In this document: positions 49,101-61,439 of the stretch, in pieces
How positions within the stretch are numbered: the first letter of the stretch is position 1
How the letters are laid out: each line of letters opens with the position of its first letter
Translations under genes and position numbers: made by a program
Assembly: GCF_910589235.1 (NCBI RefSeq)
Contig: NC_060961.1
Span: 9,128,666-9,192,665, forward strand
DNA: 64,000 bases
DNA from: Vespa crabro
Lineage: Eukaryota > Arthropoda > Insecta > Hymenoptera > Vespidae
Direction of reading: 5' to 3'
Notes under the pieces: generated by a model
What the model was told of the DNA's origin: nothing
What the model saw: only the letters and a program-made list of their open reading frames with translations
Databases searched by the model: none

Positions 49101-52100
49101 GTGTTTCCATAATCAATAAAATTGACATAAACACTCTTGTCAGTGAATTTAATGACCTTCGCTCTATTCCAATAACCATCTACACTTTTTACAGCACATA
49201 ACATATCTACCTCTGGTTTCAATGTTTTTCCACAGTTAGCGTAATGTTTTTCCAATGCTTGACTTAAGTGTATATCTTTTTCATAATCTACACTACGTTG
49301 TAGCCAAATACTTCCTGAATGATCTATATATAATACTATTATTTTATAAGTTTGATTTAAAATAGGCGTTGGACAAATTGGATATATTTTTTCATCTGTA
49401 TCTTTTTGGCTTTTTATATTATTACCCATCAAATCATATAATTTAACGATAAGCCTACAATAAAAAAGGATTTATATTAGTTTATTTATAATTATTATTT
49501 ATAACTTTAAGCTATCATTTTCATTACCTGTTATTATTGACTTCTTCTACATACATAATCAATTCCTTATTCTCAATCATTTCTTTCCAATTTTTATTCA
49601 TTTCAAATGATGATGCATTAAGAAGACAGCATTCTATTGGTTGATTCTGTTTATCAGTTAACATCTATATTGATAAATATAGTAACAATGAAAAATTATT
49701 TATACACATATACAAAAAAGTAATTAAAAACATTTTATCTCTAATTTATATTATATTATTTTATATAATTATATAATGAGATATAATACCTTGAAATTTT
49801 TGTTAATCATACGTTTATCATTGCTATTCTCCATAATTGAAGAAAGTTCAATATGAAATTTGCTTGCACTTTCCACATTACAAACTTTTACTTTTAATAT
49901 TTGTCCATTTAAAAGATTGGTATCTATTTTTTGTATATCAAGAGGTTTATCTAATTCATTAGTTGAATTTTCTATTAATAAAGGTATTTTTTAATTTTAA
50001 AGGTATGGATATAATTTAATATAAACTTTAATATGAATAAACTTACCATCAGTAGGCATGATAGTATTTGCTATAGCATAAGATGCTAGATTTTTATTTA
50101 CTAATATATTAGCAACATCTTGTCCACAATTATTCAATGAAACAATATACTTGTCATTTTCTATATTATGAAATAAACATCCATATTTATCAGCATTAAA
50201 ACAATCATCAATCGCTTGTGTATTAACTTCAGACCATTTTGAACCTATGAAAGGTTTAATATTTTGCAAAGAACAATGGTATGCTTGTTTCGGAAGCTGC
50301 ATTAATTTCCTTTCAACTTGGTAAATATCACTTTTATTTACCAAAGCACGATTTCCAAAATCAATATATTGCACAATATATTCATCATTTTTACTTTCAA
50401 TAATTTCAGCACGATATAATGCTTTATCTTCAGAAAATATAGCTATTACAGCTGCACCTATCTGTTTATAAATAAAATATTATTTTATTATTATATTATT
50501 ATTCCTGATCACACTATGTAAAAGATATAGTAAATAAAAGATATTAATACCTGCAATGCATATGTAACAGGCTTTCTACTAACATACATTCTTTGTATTT
50601 CATTCATCATGTTTCTGAATTCAACCTCTTTATCAAGTATTTGACAATAAAAATTATTAGGATTTATAAACCATGTAATGATTATATCTTTGTGAGATCC
50701 AAGCTCAAACTGTTCCATTACCCACTTTGAATTAGGTGGTATATAATCATATTCGCTAGTTTGTTCTACTATGTCCATTTGCTTTATTTGATTTAATGCT
50801 ATCTCTCTAACTTTCATTAGATCAGTACCGTCAAAAAAAATTTCATTTATGTATATAAATTCTGGCACACCATCAACAATTTCACGTAGCATAACTTCGT
50901 AAATATTATTTTCTTTTGTTAAAAATTCTATTTCTAAAACTTTTCCATCAGTTATCTTTGAAAAGTTTTCAATAGTATCTAAATCCCATATTTGATTTTT
51001 TGCTGCAAATAATTTGCAATGAATTGTCTGTATTGGTAATTTCAAAAATTGCTCTTGAATTGTTTTGATTTTGTCTAAATGAACTATTTCTATATTTCCA
51101 TAATCTATAAATTGTACAATTACTTGTTGTTTTTCTACAGATTTAATAACAGCTCTATACCATTTAAGATCTTCACTGTATTGAGCAATACAATATTTTT
51201 CAGGCTTTATATCCGATTGTTTTAAGGAATCTCCACCATTTTCATACGTCAATGCAATATTTTCCATAAGAGTATTTAATTCTAGATAATCAGGATTCAA
51301 CTGAATATAAAAATCAGTTGGGCTACTTATGAAAACTGTTATACACGTTTTAATAGTTCCAAGTACAACATTTAATGAAGGTATTTCAATATTCTTTGAA
51401 CTTAATTTTGATAGTTGAAGTTTTTTATCGTTTTGCATATTATTATTTGTTGTTCCTAAATTCTTTGACATATCCCTAGATTCGGAAGAACTTTCTTTGT
51501 TAGATATGACATTATTCTTATAATTCGCTCTATCTTTTGAATGATGCACTTTTTGATTATATTGACTATTTGTTTTTCCACTTTTGTGAACTTCTTTGTC
51601 ATTATCATTGTCGTTCCATCTGCTATTGTATAATCTTGCTGATACTCCTTCTGTATGAGGCCTTCCACGACTACGACGATTAGGACCACTACCTCTAATT
51701 CGTTTACCACTACTTCTGGATGATGTATCAGAATCTTTATCGCTCCAGTTTTTATCAAAACCACTACTGCGATTGAGTTTAGAATCATTGCCGAAAGATC
51801 TACCTCTGCAGCGAAAATCTCTTCCAACCTTGTAAAACGAATTTGAATCATAATTTCGTTTATTATACGGCTCATCCTTTATTGTTTTGTTATTTTTAAG
51901 TCCATCTTTACTAGATCGATCATTTCTTGATGTGTCATGGAAGGAATTCGATTTTTCATATCTATTATCTTGTTTTTCTCCATTTAAGTCATTTTTCCAA
52001 GGTTTTGATTTAGTATGTTCAATTGACATGTTTTTTGTAGGTTCTTCCTGATTTATTTTATTCCCTTTATTTGCATTATCACTAGAAATAAAAATTAATT

Positions 52101-54979
52101 CATATTTTTTGCATAATAAAAGTACATAGCAACAAACATAACTATGATTATAATAATACATAAAAAGCTGTTTAAATAAGAGCAGTAAATACAATAAAAA
52201 AATAAACTGAAAACATATAAACGATTTATATTTGTTTTTACTGTTACTTTCACATGCATTCTTAATTAAAATAATAATTAAGAGTATATTAAGTGTAGTT
52301 AGAGATATTTAAATTTTATTAATATTGAATAGCACTTATATATTATTAATATTGAATAGCACTAATGTTCAAAGTATAATAGAAATTAAATAATTGTTAA
52401 AGAAAAAAAAAGATAAGAAAAGAAAAAGAAAAAGGTTTATTTTAAGTTTAGAGAATGTTATAGAAGCGAAATATAAGCAAAGTATGTAGAAATGAAAAAA
52501 ATAATTTTTGTTTTTTGTTTTATTAAATTTGTAAAGAAGAAGAAAAGAAAAATTATATAGAAATATTTGTTTTGGTGTTTATTTTACCGTATTTCTTTTA
52601 TATTCTTCGATTTATTTTTTACTTGAGTTTTTATATTTAATGGAATCTTTGTATAGTACCTAATATACATAACAAATTATATTGTAGTTAATTAGATATT
52701 GTAAATGTAATTTTAAAACTATAGACTATTAGAGAGAAAATTTGTCATTGTACAATTTAAAAGAAATATACTACCTTAAAAGAATAATATTACCTTTGCA
52801 TTTTTTTAGGGACTTTTATAGAACTTTGATGTTTACATTCATGGGAATTTGATTTAATACTTAAATTTTTCTCTGAAGGAAAAAGTCGATGTAATAAATT
52901 TTTTATATCATCCCGAATCTCAGGATCATATAAATCAACCAATAAACCACCAGGAAGTACGTCGATAACTGCCATGTATAGACATTTTTCCAAAATTAAC
53001 ATTTCAAATTGATTGTAACATTCTTCACCAGTTGGTAATGTGTCATAATCCCTTAATATACATTTTATTGCTTGTGCTGGTAGCTTTGTTACTAAATCAT
53101 TATGAATTACACGCAAAGATTCTGCAGTTACAGTTACTTCATTGCCATAATCTACATATAAGATTCTTATTTTGTCTTCATCAACATTAAGAATTTTTGC
53201 ACGGTACCTAAAAATGAATTATTAATTGTAAATGTGTTTTATTATTAGTCATATTATAATATATTAATGTTTACAATTTACCATTGAGATTCGTAAAGAG
53301 CAGCACAAGGTGTTCCTACTGATATCTGATTTGGATGCAAAATAGGCGCAGTTTTAACATAATCAGCCAAATAAATCATTATGGATTCAAGAGATTTATC
53401 AGAATTATTGAGTTGAACAAAAAATTTTTTACAACTTTCTACAAAAGAAACATGTACAGTTCTTTCTGCACCTTTTGATAATTGTTGTGGTTCTTTATAT
53501 ACAACCATATTTGACACTATTACTGGAACTGCAAATGCTTGTCTAAGAATATCTTTTATATTTTTCTCATTGTCATACAAGTCTCCATATTGTATAAGTG
53601 GTGGACCTTCTGGTGGACGGACATGTAACACAAGTGATCTTCCTGATACAATTTTTTTAAAATATTCTGTCATTTCTGGTGTAACATTTAGTTCCTTCAC
53701 TCCACTTAATGTAAATCTGATTGAAAGTACTCTAGGATTGATATATTGTGGTGGTAATTGAAAGATATCTGTATATGGTAATACTTCAGAATGACCAAAA
53801 TCAACATAGTATAATTTACACTTATTTTCCATTACAGCCATTACTACTGCTCTGCATAAGACTTTATCTACTGTGTAACGACCTAAACATACTGATCCAG
53901 GTAATGGAGGTTCTTGTAAGGGTTCCGTTGGATGAGAATTGATATCTCTCATAAGTTTAGTCAATATTTCTGATGTACTTTGAACTTGAACAGAAAACTT
54001 TTGTGGCCCATCTTCAACGAAAGATACATATACATGATATTTAGAACCAACATCTAAAACTCTTGATTTAAATACTAATGCTTCCTGAACTGGTGTATGG
54101 GTTACAAGTTTTTGTGTTTGTACGTAAGGTGTAGAAACATTCTGCCATGTACCTTGACCTTGCATTGTATTAAAAGCAGGATTTGAATTAGATTGTGTGC
54201 CTATACGAGTTTCATTTATCATTCTTCTATCTTGCATGTGATATGGTGATATTTGTTGTATATGTCGTGATCTAAAAAACACATCAAATTTTTATTAAAA
54301 TCATATAAAAAAAATAAAGTTGAATAAACAATTTGTATGTTATTTTTATTATAACATTTTATAATTTTTACCTGAATAAATCTTGTATCGTAGTATCCAT
54401 TGCCATATGTCTTTTTACTAAGAGTTCTCCAAAGTCTTCATTATTATAATATAATTTAATAAAAGTGTGGTTTCTAACAGTAGAAAGACAACAAGCTTTG
54501 TATTCATTATATCGTAATATTTTTTTAATAGTTTCTATTGTTTTATTATCCCAAACATTATTAACAGGTATAACGTTTGCTAATGTAAATTCATATGCTA
54601 CTGGTGGAAATGATTGTAATGTTTCTGATCCAGGTATATTCCTCAATAAATATACTTCATGTTGTGGTAAGATTTCAATATTACCATAATCAATGAATTG
54701 TAATACCACCTTACCATCTGGACATATATTACAAACTCTAGCACGATAGTAACCATCATTTTGAAATCTTGCACAACATAAAGCATTAATAGATAGTCCT
54801 TCTTGTAACTCTGGATATCCAGATCCTATCGCAAATTTTTCAAAAAGAGGTAAGATCATTCGTTCAACATAAGTTGCAGAATTTTTATCTATTTGACCCC
54901 ATATCCTTAAAAACTGATGTTCTGCTTCCACATGTGTTACGAAAATAACAAATTCCGAATTTTTTTGTATTGTCGCCAT
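46166..54979 (-). CDS. tud: Tudor, multi-Tudor-domain germ-plasm protein
   Basis: Scaffold that, in flies, binds symmetrically dimethylated arginines of Piwi-family proteins in germ granules. Eight exons: 54979-54372, 54271-53282, 53207-52794, 52081-50551, 50461-50047, 49971-49790, 49664-49528 and 49454-46166. They sum to 7,566 nt, 2,521 residues, close to fly Tudor (about 2,500). Nine extended Tudor cores are readable: YYRAR..FIDYGN (about residue 75), LCRAV..YVDFGH (335), YRAKI..YVDYGN (535), WYRAV..FIDYGN (980), LYRAE..YIDFGN (1195), YWNRA..FIDYGN (1520), WYRAE..FIDYGN (1705), WYRAR..YIDYGN (1890) and WYRAK..YIDYGN (2075). Exons 49971-49528 look like remains of a tenth without its core. 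An Arg/Ser/Gly/Asn-rich linker spans about residues 671-900. The last 300 residues are acidic and repetitive. Confidence 0.95.
46190..46650 (-). repeat. 31-32-residue repeat in the Tudor C-terminal tail
   Basis: The tail contains about four units with the order (K/R)C(S/T)P, about 6-10 residues, DLKVVEN, then an acidic/basic DKEE stretch. Recognisable pieces are SDLKVVENTKTNKKATDKEE, TDLKVVENIKTSEKSPDKEE and TDLKVIENTEVIEKSLDKQK. Each unit has a single Cys. Matching DNA similarity indicates tandem duplication. Confidence 0.8.
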
Positions 54980-56235
54980 TTTGAAGCTTTCTCTGTAATA
55001 ATATTAAATTAAAAATATATCACTAATCAAACGTATTTTTAAATATATTTGTAAATGACATTACACTTTCAATTTATAAAAATTTCTTGCAGTACTACAT
55101 ACCGTTAACAAAACTAGAAACACATTGTAAATATATATTAAATTACGGTTGTAATTTTCAAGAGAGAAAAGGCAGAATTTCTTGTAAATTATGGCTATTA
55201 TTTGCAAATTCATTTAACAAAACAGTAAATAACTTTTTTAATATTAAATTATTTACTTTCGTAATTGTATGTCTTTTATACGATTGGCTCGCTTTTTACA
55301 TACCGATCTATTACTATTTGAAAGAAAAATATTACGTAGCAAAATATGTATAAGAGATTACGATAAATAGCAGATGTACAAACCTCATGAATGTCCTACT
55401 TTACATATCCTATTTTGTGTTTTCTCGTTCGTTATAATAGTTCCTTTATGTATAAGATACTATCTTAAATATTCTTATTACACTTCACCATAATATTCCA
55501 TTATCTTGATTATTACGGTACTCAGTCTAATTTTTCCATCTAGACTTCTTTTGACATATTGATTATGCCGCCAACTTTAAATTACTTCTGCATAGTTTCA
55601 CCACGCACAAATTACTATACATTCCTTTATCTGATAAATTTGATTAAATTTAATAAAAAAATATTAAAAATATATTTTTTCCAATAGTACCTTAATTTAT
55701 ATTTTTTTATTCATCAACAAAAATATATTTATTCTAATTCACTTTAATTGTAGTCTTGCAAAAATCATACAAATATAGAATATATATATAAGTTCATCGG
55801 AAGTAAAATAAAGTAGAAAAAAGATGATACTATATGATAGTAACTTCCTTTATTTGCTATTTTCGTCTTTCTTATTGGTAATTATTGGACAATTATAAAA
55901 AAATAAATAAAAAACAGTATTATTAAAATTGATGTATTATAATACATGTTAATAATATTTCTTCTTTTTAAGGTTAAAGTAATATAATTATTCAATTTAA
56001 TTGTGTGTTAATTAATTGAAAAAAATATGATCTTAAAGATTTGAAATCGGGATTTGATAATTTTTCATGGAAATACGTGTTATTGCTATGTAATTATTAG
56101 TCAATGTTTGTAGATGGCGGGATGGGAGGGTAAGGAAGATGAGGTTTAGTCGTGAGATACGTGTTGATGTTTACAAACTAAAAGTTTCATGGAATTGCAT
56201 GTAGTATTGGTAGATATTAGATTATAAATCTTGCG
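54980..56235. promoter_or_regulatory. Divergent promoter region of Tudor and RNF146
   Basis: About 1.25 kb of AT-rich DNA with no supported coding. A GC-richer patch near 56100-56160 (TAGATGGCGGGATGGGAGG) lies close to the RNF146 start. An open frame at 55087-55353 has no recognisable features and is probably chance. Confidence 0.45.
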
Positions 56236-58387
56236 ATGGCTCAAGCTAAACATAATCTCCCAGAAACATCTAATGGTACCTTGAAGGAAAAAGAAAAAGA
56301 TAATAATGAAGATAAAGAAGGTACATAAATTTATATTACAATGATTATAAAGAATTCACAAATTAAAATATTAAGTGATAAATTTGTTGTTCATAGTAAA
56401 TTAACAAAAAATTATAAAGTGCGATATTCAACAGGTTCTATTACGATACCAGAATGTGCAGTTTGTCTTCAACCTTGTATACATCCAGCTAGATTACCTT
56501 GCAATCATATATACTGCTATTTGTGTGTAAAGGGCGTTGCTAATCATAATAAAAGATGTCCTATGTGTCGTCAAGAAATGCCATCTGATTTTGTTGAAAG
56601 ACCGCAATTAGTAGAAGTCGATGAAGTACAAAAGGAATTAGAACGACCCGAGGAAGAGTATCAATGGTTTTATGAAGGCAGAAATGGTAATATTTTTTTA
56701 TAATATATTTGTATATATTAATCATTCTTATGTGTATATATGGGTGTAAGTATCTATTAAGATAAATGTACCTGTTCATAAAATAATATAAATTGCATAA
56801 TCATTAATGAAATTAATTAGTTTAAGAAAATCCAATGAAGAAGATACAATATAAACATGAAAAGGGTACAATCATATTTCTTGTTTCGAAAAAAAAATAA
56901 GTACTGGTAGTTTTTATATATTTAAAAATTGAAAAGAATTTAGCTTAATTTTTATTTTGAGATTCAGGCATGCTCAGTTAAATTTTTGAAAATAGCACAT
57001 GCACATAGAAAAGTTGATATTCTACCACTTCTTAGGTTGGTGGAAATATGATTCAAGGATCAACAAGGATTTGGAGACAGTGTATAAACTAGGTGATACT
57101 CAATGTGAAATGTTGATTTGTGGCATGCTTTATGTGATTGACTTTGAAAACAAATGTCAGTACAGAAAATATCAGCCACGTTATAAAAGAAATATCAAAC
57201 GTGATAAAAAAAATGCGCAGTGTAAAGGAATTTCAGGCGTACGATAGTTTATTTCTTAAAGTAAAGTACTTGTTTATGTTGCATATATAAGCACATATTG
57301 ATAATATATATGGAATTTTAATATTGAATGGTTTGGATTAAAGTAGACATTTGTAAAAAAGAAAGGCAAAAATTAACAGAAATCATTAATAGTTTTATAT
57401 GTAACCATAAACAAATTTTGTTTACCTCATATTTTTTATATGACCTATCTAATGAAATAGATATAAATTTAAAATGTCAGTTAATAAAATTTGTATGCTT
57501 TATAAAATATAATTATCATTAATAATCATTTGTAATACACAAATTATGTGCTATTGACTTGACTTTATTAAATAAAAAATTCTATATTTTTTCTAAACTT
57601 ATATTTATTTCCTAAGTTTCCCAATTAAAATGTGATTATATACAATAATTTATTGATAAATAGTTAACATGTATTAAGCATGACAACATTTTTATATCAT
57701 TCTATTAAAAAGTGCCACTAAGTTTTATCCATAAAATAAATTGTTACAGGATGGTGGCAATATGATCAACGTACAAGTCTTGAATTAGAAACTGCTTACA
57801 AACAAGGGAAGAGGACTTGTGAATTATTAATTGCAGGGTTTTTATATATTGCGGATTTCGGTTCTATGCATCAATTACGTAGGAATGATCCTTCCAGGAG
57901 AAGAAGAATTAAACGGGATTTGTATAATGTTCCAAAGAAAGGAGTTGCTGGTTTAAGATTTAATGCTCAAGAAGAAGAAATGATTAGAGAAATAAGAGGT
58001 GCGGAAAGACCAGCAAGTCCTGAGAGCGATACTATAAGTACGTATTATTGAAAAAGTGTAAAAGCATAGAATTATAAAACTAAACATGTGTTTTATGATT
58101 TAGGTGGAGATGGTACAAGTACTCCTATACCTCCAAGTAATACGCCGCAAACACCAGCTGGTGGAACTGCAAGTGGAGATGCTACACCAGTAAATGATAG
58201 AATAGATCAAAGATCAGATTCTTTACATCAGGTTCTAGAACAAATGCGTTCATTAGTATTAAGAGAACATTTGTCATTTAATAGTAATAATGACCTCGAA
58301 GAAACAGCAGAGGATGAATCAGTATCTGAACATTCTATACTTCCTTGTTTACCAACATCACATGAATTAGATGAAGATCATTTGTAG
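56236..58387 (+). CDS. RNF146: RNF146 (Iduna) poly-ADP-ribose-directed E3 ubiquitin ligase
   Basis: RING E3 that binds iso-ADP-ribose through its WWE domain and ubiquitinates PARylated proteins such as Axin, linking tankyrase to Wnt signalling. Exons 56236-56320, 56435-56686, 57750-58037 and 58104-58387 join in phase (909 nt, 302 residues). The RING is at about residues 36-75: CAVCLQPC, LPCNHIYCYLC, RCPMCRQEMP. The WWE begins YQWFYEGRNG in exon 2 and continues WWQYDQRTSLELE in exon 3. All contact residues known for the human protein (Y107, R110, W114, Y144, Q153, R163, K175) are present at the expected spacing. The C-terminal exon is Ser/Thr/Pro and acid-rich (STPIPPSNTPQTPAGG), a likely disordered partner-binding tail. 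Vertebrate RNF146 has an unsplit coding region; here it is split. A second WWE exon lies in intron 2. Confidence 0.96.
57036..57247 (+). CDS. RNF146: Second WWE exon of RNF146, alternative terminal exon
   Basis: Lies between exon 2 and exon 3 of RNF146. The acceptor CTTCTTAG ends at 57035, and joining exon 2 (ends at G of 56686) restores the same Gly codon as the normal exon, giving EGRNG/WWKYD. It then runs 69 residues with no gap against the normal WWE exon (33 identities by hand count) and stops at TAG 57245-57247. Positions equal to human W114, Y144, Q153, R163 and K175 are all kept (WWKYD, MLYVID, CQYRK, KRNIKRD, CKGISG). No donor of compatible phase is seen before the stop, so it would be a terminal exon; AATAAA is at 57571-57576. 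The product would be RING plus variant WWE without the C-terminal tail, about 180 residues. A decaying duplicate is the alternative, but the spacing argues against it. Confidence 0.75.
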
Positions 58388-60508
58388 AAAATAGAAATAT
58401 GAATTTGATCTTCTTACTTATTTATAATATATCAAATTATCGAGAAATATAATGCAACCAAAGAAATATGTTATGGTTGAGAATCACAAATATAATATTA
58501 AGAAATAAATATTATTCTGTGATATGCTACAATGCGCAGAGCGTTCTTTAATATCAGTTTGGGATTGATAAGAAAAAGTTCTTAAAATATGATTCAAGAA
58601 AATATTAAAATTATTGATTATATATAATATCGAGATATCGATCAGCACTTATAAAACAGTATTGATGAAATCAACTAATGTAATATATAACTTAAGCGTT
58701 CCTAGTATTCTTTTAATTACATACAAATGAAATATAAAAAATAATTTTGGATTATATAATAAAATAAATTAGGTACTTAAAGTTTCTCTGGAAATAAAAC
58801 ATTTATTATATTTATTATTAAATATCATTCATTCCAGAAGAAATATTCAAATGTAATGAAATACTTGAAGTATTAAGATTACTTTCAAGTTTGATATAAT
58901 ATATTCTAAAATAAAGTGTTCATCTGTGCAACGAAAATTATAGTATGAATCTCATTTATTTTTACAGAAAATGTTATTGTATTTAATTATGTACATAGAT
59001 TTATTGCGAGAAAATACATTATGATATTTTTCAGAACATAAACGTATATCTCAAGTTTTATATTTTTAAACAATTTGATACCTTATATTTCTTATAAATA
59101 AAATATTAATTATTTTTTCAAATGTTTATATAATTTTTCTCAAACATATATTTAATATTTTATGTTTAAAAAATGAGATAAAACTGTTTTGATATTTAAA
59201 TTTAGTACCAACTTTGACCATAAAGGTATGTATAAATCGAGAACGATAAGATAGTTCGCAACCTTTCGTTCAAAGCATGTGTAACTTCAATGACATTTAT
59301 GAGTAAAATATGGAAATAAAGGTGCAGTGTCCCAATGTGCCTATCGTATAAATGTATAAGCTGATGTAAATTATACTTGTTTTGCATATAATTGGCTTAA
59401 TGTAGAATATTAGTACTAGTAGGATTAATTCACACATTTTGATCTCTCATATTTATACTCTTTGATGGTAGAGTGCGTCTTGCAGTGATATGTGCTAGGT
59501 ACGTAGATGTGTATATATACACACACATTATATATTATATATATATATATATAAGTGCATAAAGAATAATAAATATAATTGGTATATATAATAATATATG
59601 CATTTACTATAAAAAATAAAATTTTGTCGATTATTTTGTCAACAAATAATACTTAGTGAATATATACTTATATATTATATGGTATTTTTATAAAAATCCA
59701 AATATGAATTCGTTCCACGCTATTTATAAAGTAGAATTTCCAGCGCCATTTTTTGGAATTTGCCCTGTAAAATTAGTTCCGATTTATATTATTACTATTT
59801 TTACTATTACTATCATGATAATATATCAATATAATAGTATAATATAATATAAAATATAATTATAAATATAATAATAATAATAAAGATACTTAAATATTAT
59901 CTAAGTACATTCTACATGTTACTATTTGGATGGTCATAAGGATATTTTATTCGCGACTATTGTCGTGTATGAATGAAATATGTAGAACCTTTTATTTGGA
60001 TATTTCTTTATTTTAGGAAAGTCTAGTACGCATTAGAACAATAGGTATTTATTAAGGTTCTTTTGCTGGTCCTTGAGTTTTTCAAGTCTTCAAAATAAAG
60101 TGAATCCACATATGGGCCGATAGCGACTTCCCCTTTGAAATTGCTTGGAAAATGATAAATTTTTATTACATTTATTTGTTTCAAAAATAGCAACGTCGGT
60201 ATAAATAAATAATTAATGAAACTAATTATTGAATTTTTTTCATATCGATCTCATAACAAAGTTTATACAAATTAACAGTTTTCCAAAATCGATAAGAATT
60301 AAAATAAAACCGATATAAGCAAAAACAGAATAAAAACAAACGGGACTATTACGAACTAATGATACGATAAAGCAAAAAACAAGTAAATAGAATAACGGCT
60401 AAAACAAAAAAAAGCATTTTGGATGGTGGTTATGTGTCCGGATTATCAAAGAAACAATTTGTTGAGAATTCGTGCGAAAAATCATTTGAGATGACATAAG
60501 GAATGCAT
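58388..60508. other. Gene-poor region after RNF146
   Basis: 3' UTR of RNF146 (AATAAA near 58504) followed by AT-rich DNA with TA and CA microsatellites near 59515-59560. No coding region is supported; short open frames at 59202 and 59656 look like chance. Confidence 0.6.
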
Positions 60509-60722
60509 TTAAGGCTGTTCATTACTCCTGGTTTTTTAATGAATTACGCTATCAATGAGAATAAGCGTAATTCTTGATCGATTTTAATGAACAAGGTCTC
60601 ATTTTAAAGACGAAGGTTTAATCTACGGCGTCCTTTCGGCGGAGTTTTAAAAAACCTTTTTATTTGTGCATAAACTATTCTTAAAGAAGTACCTTTTTTT
60701 AACACGATTTTTTTCAAAGAAA
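60509..60722 (+). mobile_element. Partial second copy of the TTAA element
   Basis: Begins TTAAGGCTGTTCATTAC and matches the left part of the 34571 element for about 150 bp (shared TATCAATGAGAA, CGATTTTAATGAA, AAGGTTTAATCT, GCGGAGTTTT). After that a segment of about 65 bp matches the first copy only in reverse complement. No right inverted end is found downstream. Confidence 0.75.
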
Positions 60723-61439
60723 ATTATTAATAAGAATAGGTAAGTAATACTCATTAAATATAAAATTACTTTACTATTATTTACCTATTATTAACAAATC
60801 ATCTCTAAGATTTACTTTCTTATTTAATATATTTGTTGATCATAGAAAAACATTTATAAATGAATACAACTTATAATTTGATTTATATGTTATATTTTAC
60901 ATTTGTCTACAACGATAATATAATTCAGTTTTATATTTAACCGTCAGTTTGTATTCTGGTGTACAGCGTGCAGATATGTATGATTATAATTCGCGAAATT
61001 TACAACATAGTGAATGTATGTTTTTTTGCTGACAAGTTAAATGAACCAAAATATAAATATATATAAATGAAAAAATATAAATATAATATAAATGAAATTC
61101 CTTTTAAATACCCTGTGAAGAGTTGTGTTATTGAATCACAATCAACTTTAAGAAAAATCGAAAATACTTCAACTACTTCAAAGATAGTTCAAGAAAATTA
61201 ATCAAGTATCCTCGATCATAATTTACATTATAACTATTTACTACCTATGTGGTAGAGACATAACTCGATCCAATAGACAAACCACATAATAACAGCAAGC
61301 TAAAATTAGAGAAAAATATAAATACAATTATAAATGAACCATTGAAAAATTCTGTTACTACTTCAAATAGATTCGCATTACTAGATTTTATTTAAAATTC
61401 TATGGAAGACATTAAAAAGCCAACAAGTCAACATCCATA
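60723..61439. other. AT-rich stretch between repeats
   Basis: No coding region or clear repeat boundary. It could be the 5' part of the LINE below or the body of the truncated TTAA element. Confidence 0.3.

Noticed and set aside
55087..55353. An 88-codon plus-strand frame upstream of RNF146
   Set aside because: AT-driven hydrophobic composition, no motif, no splice partner; lies in the divergent promoter interval.
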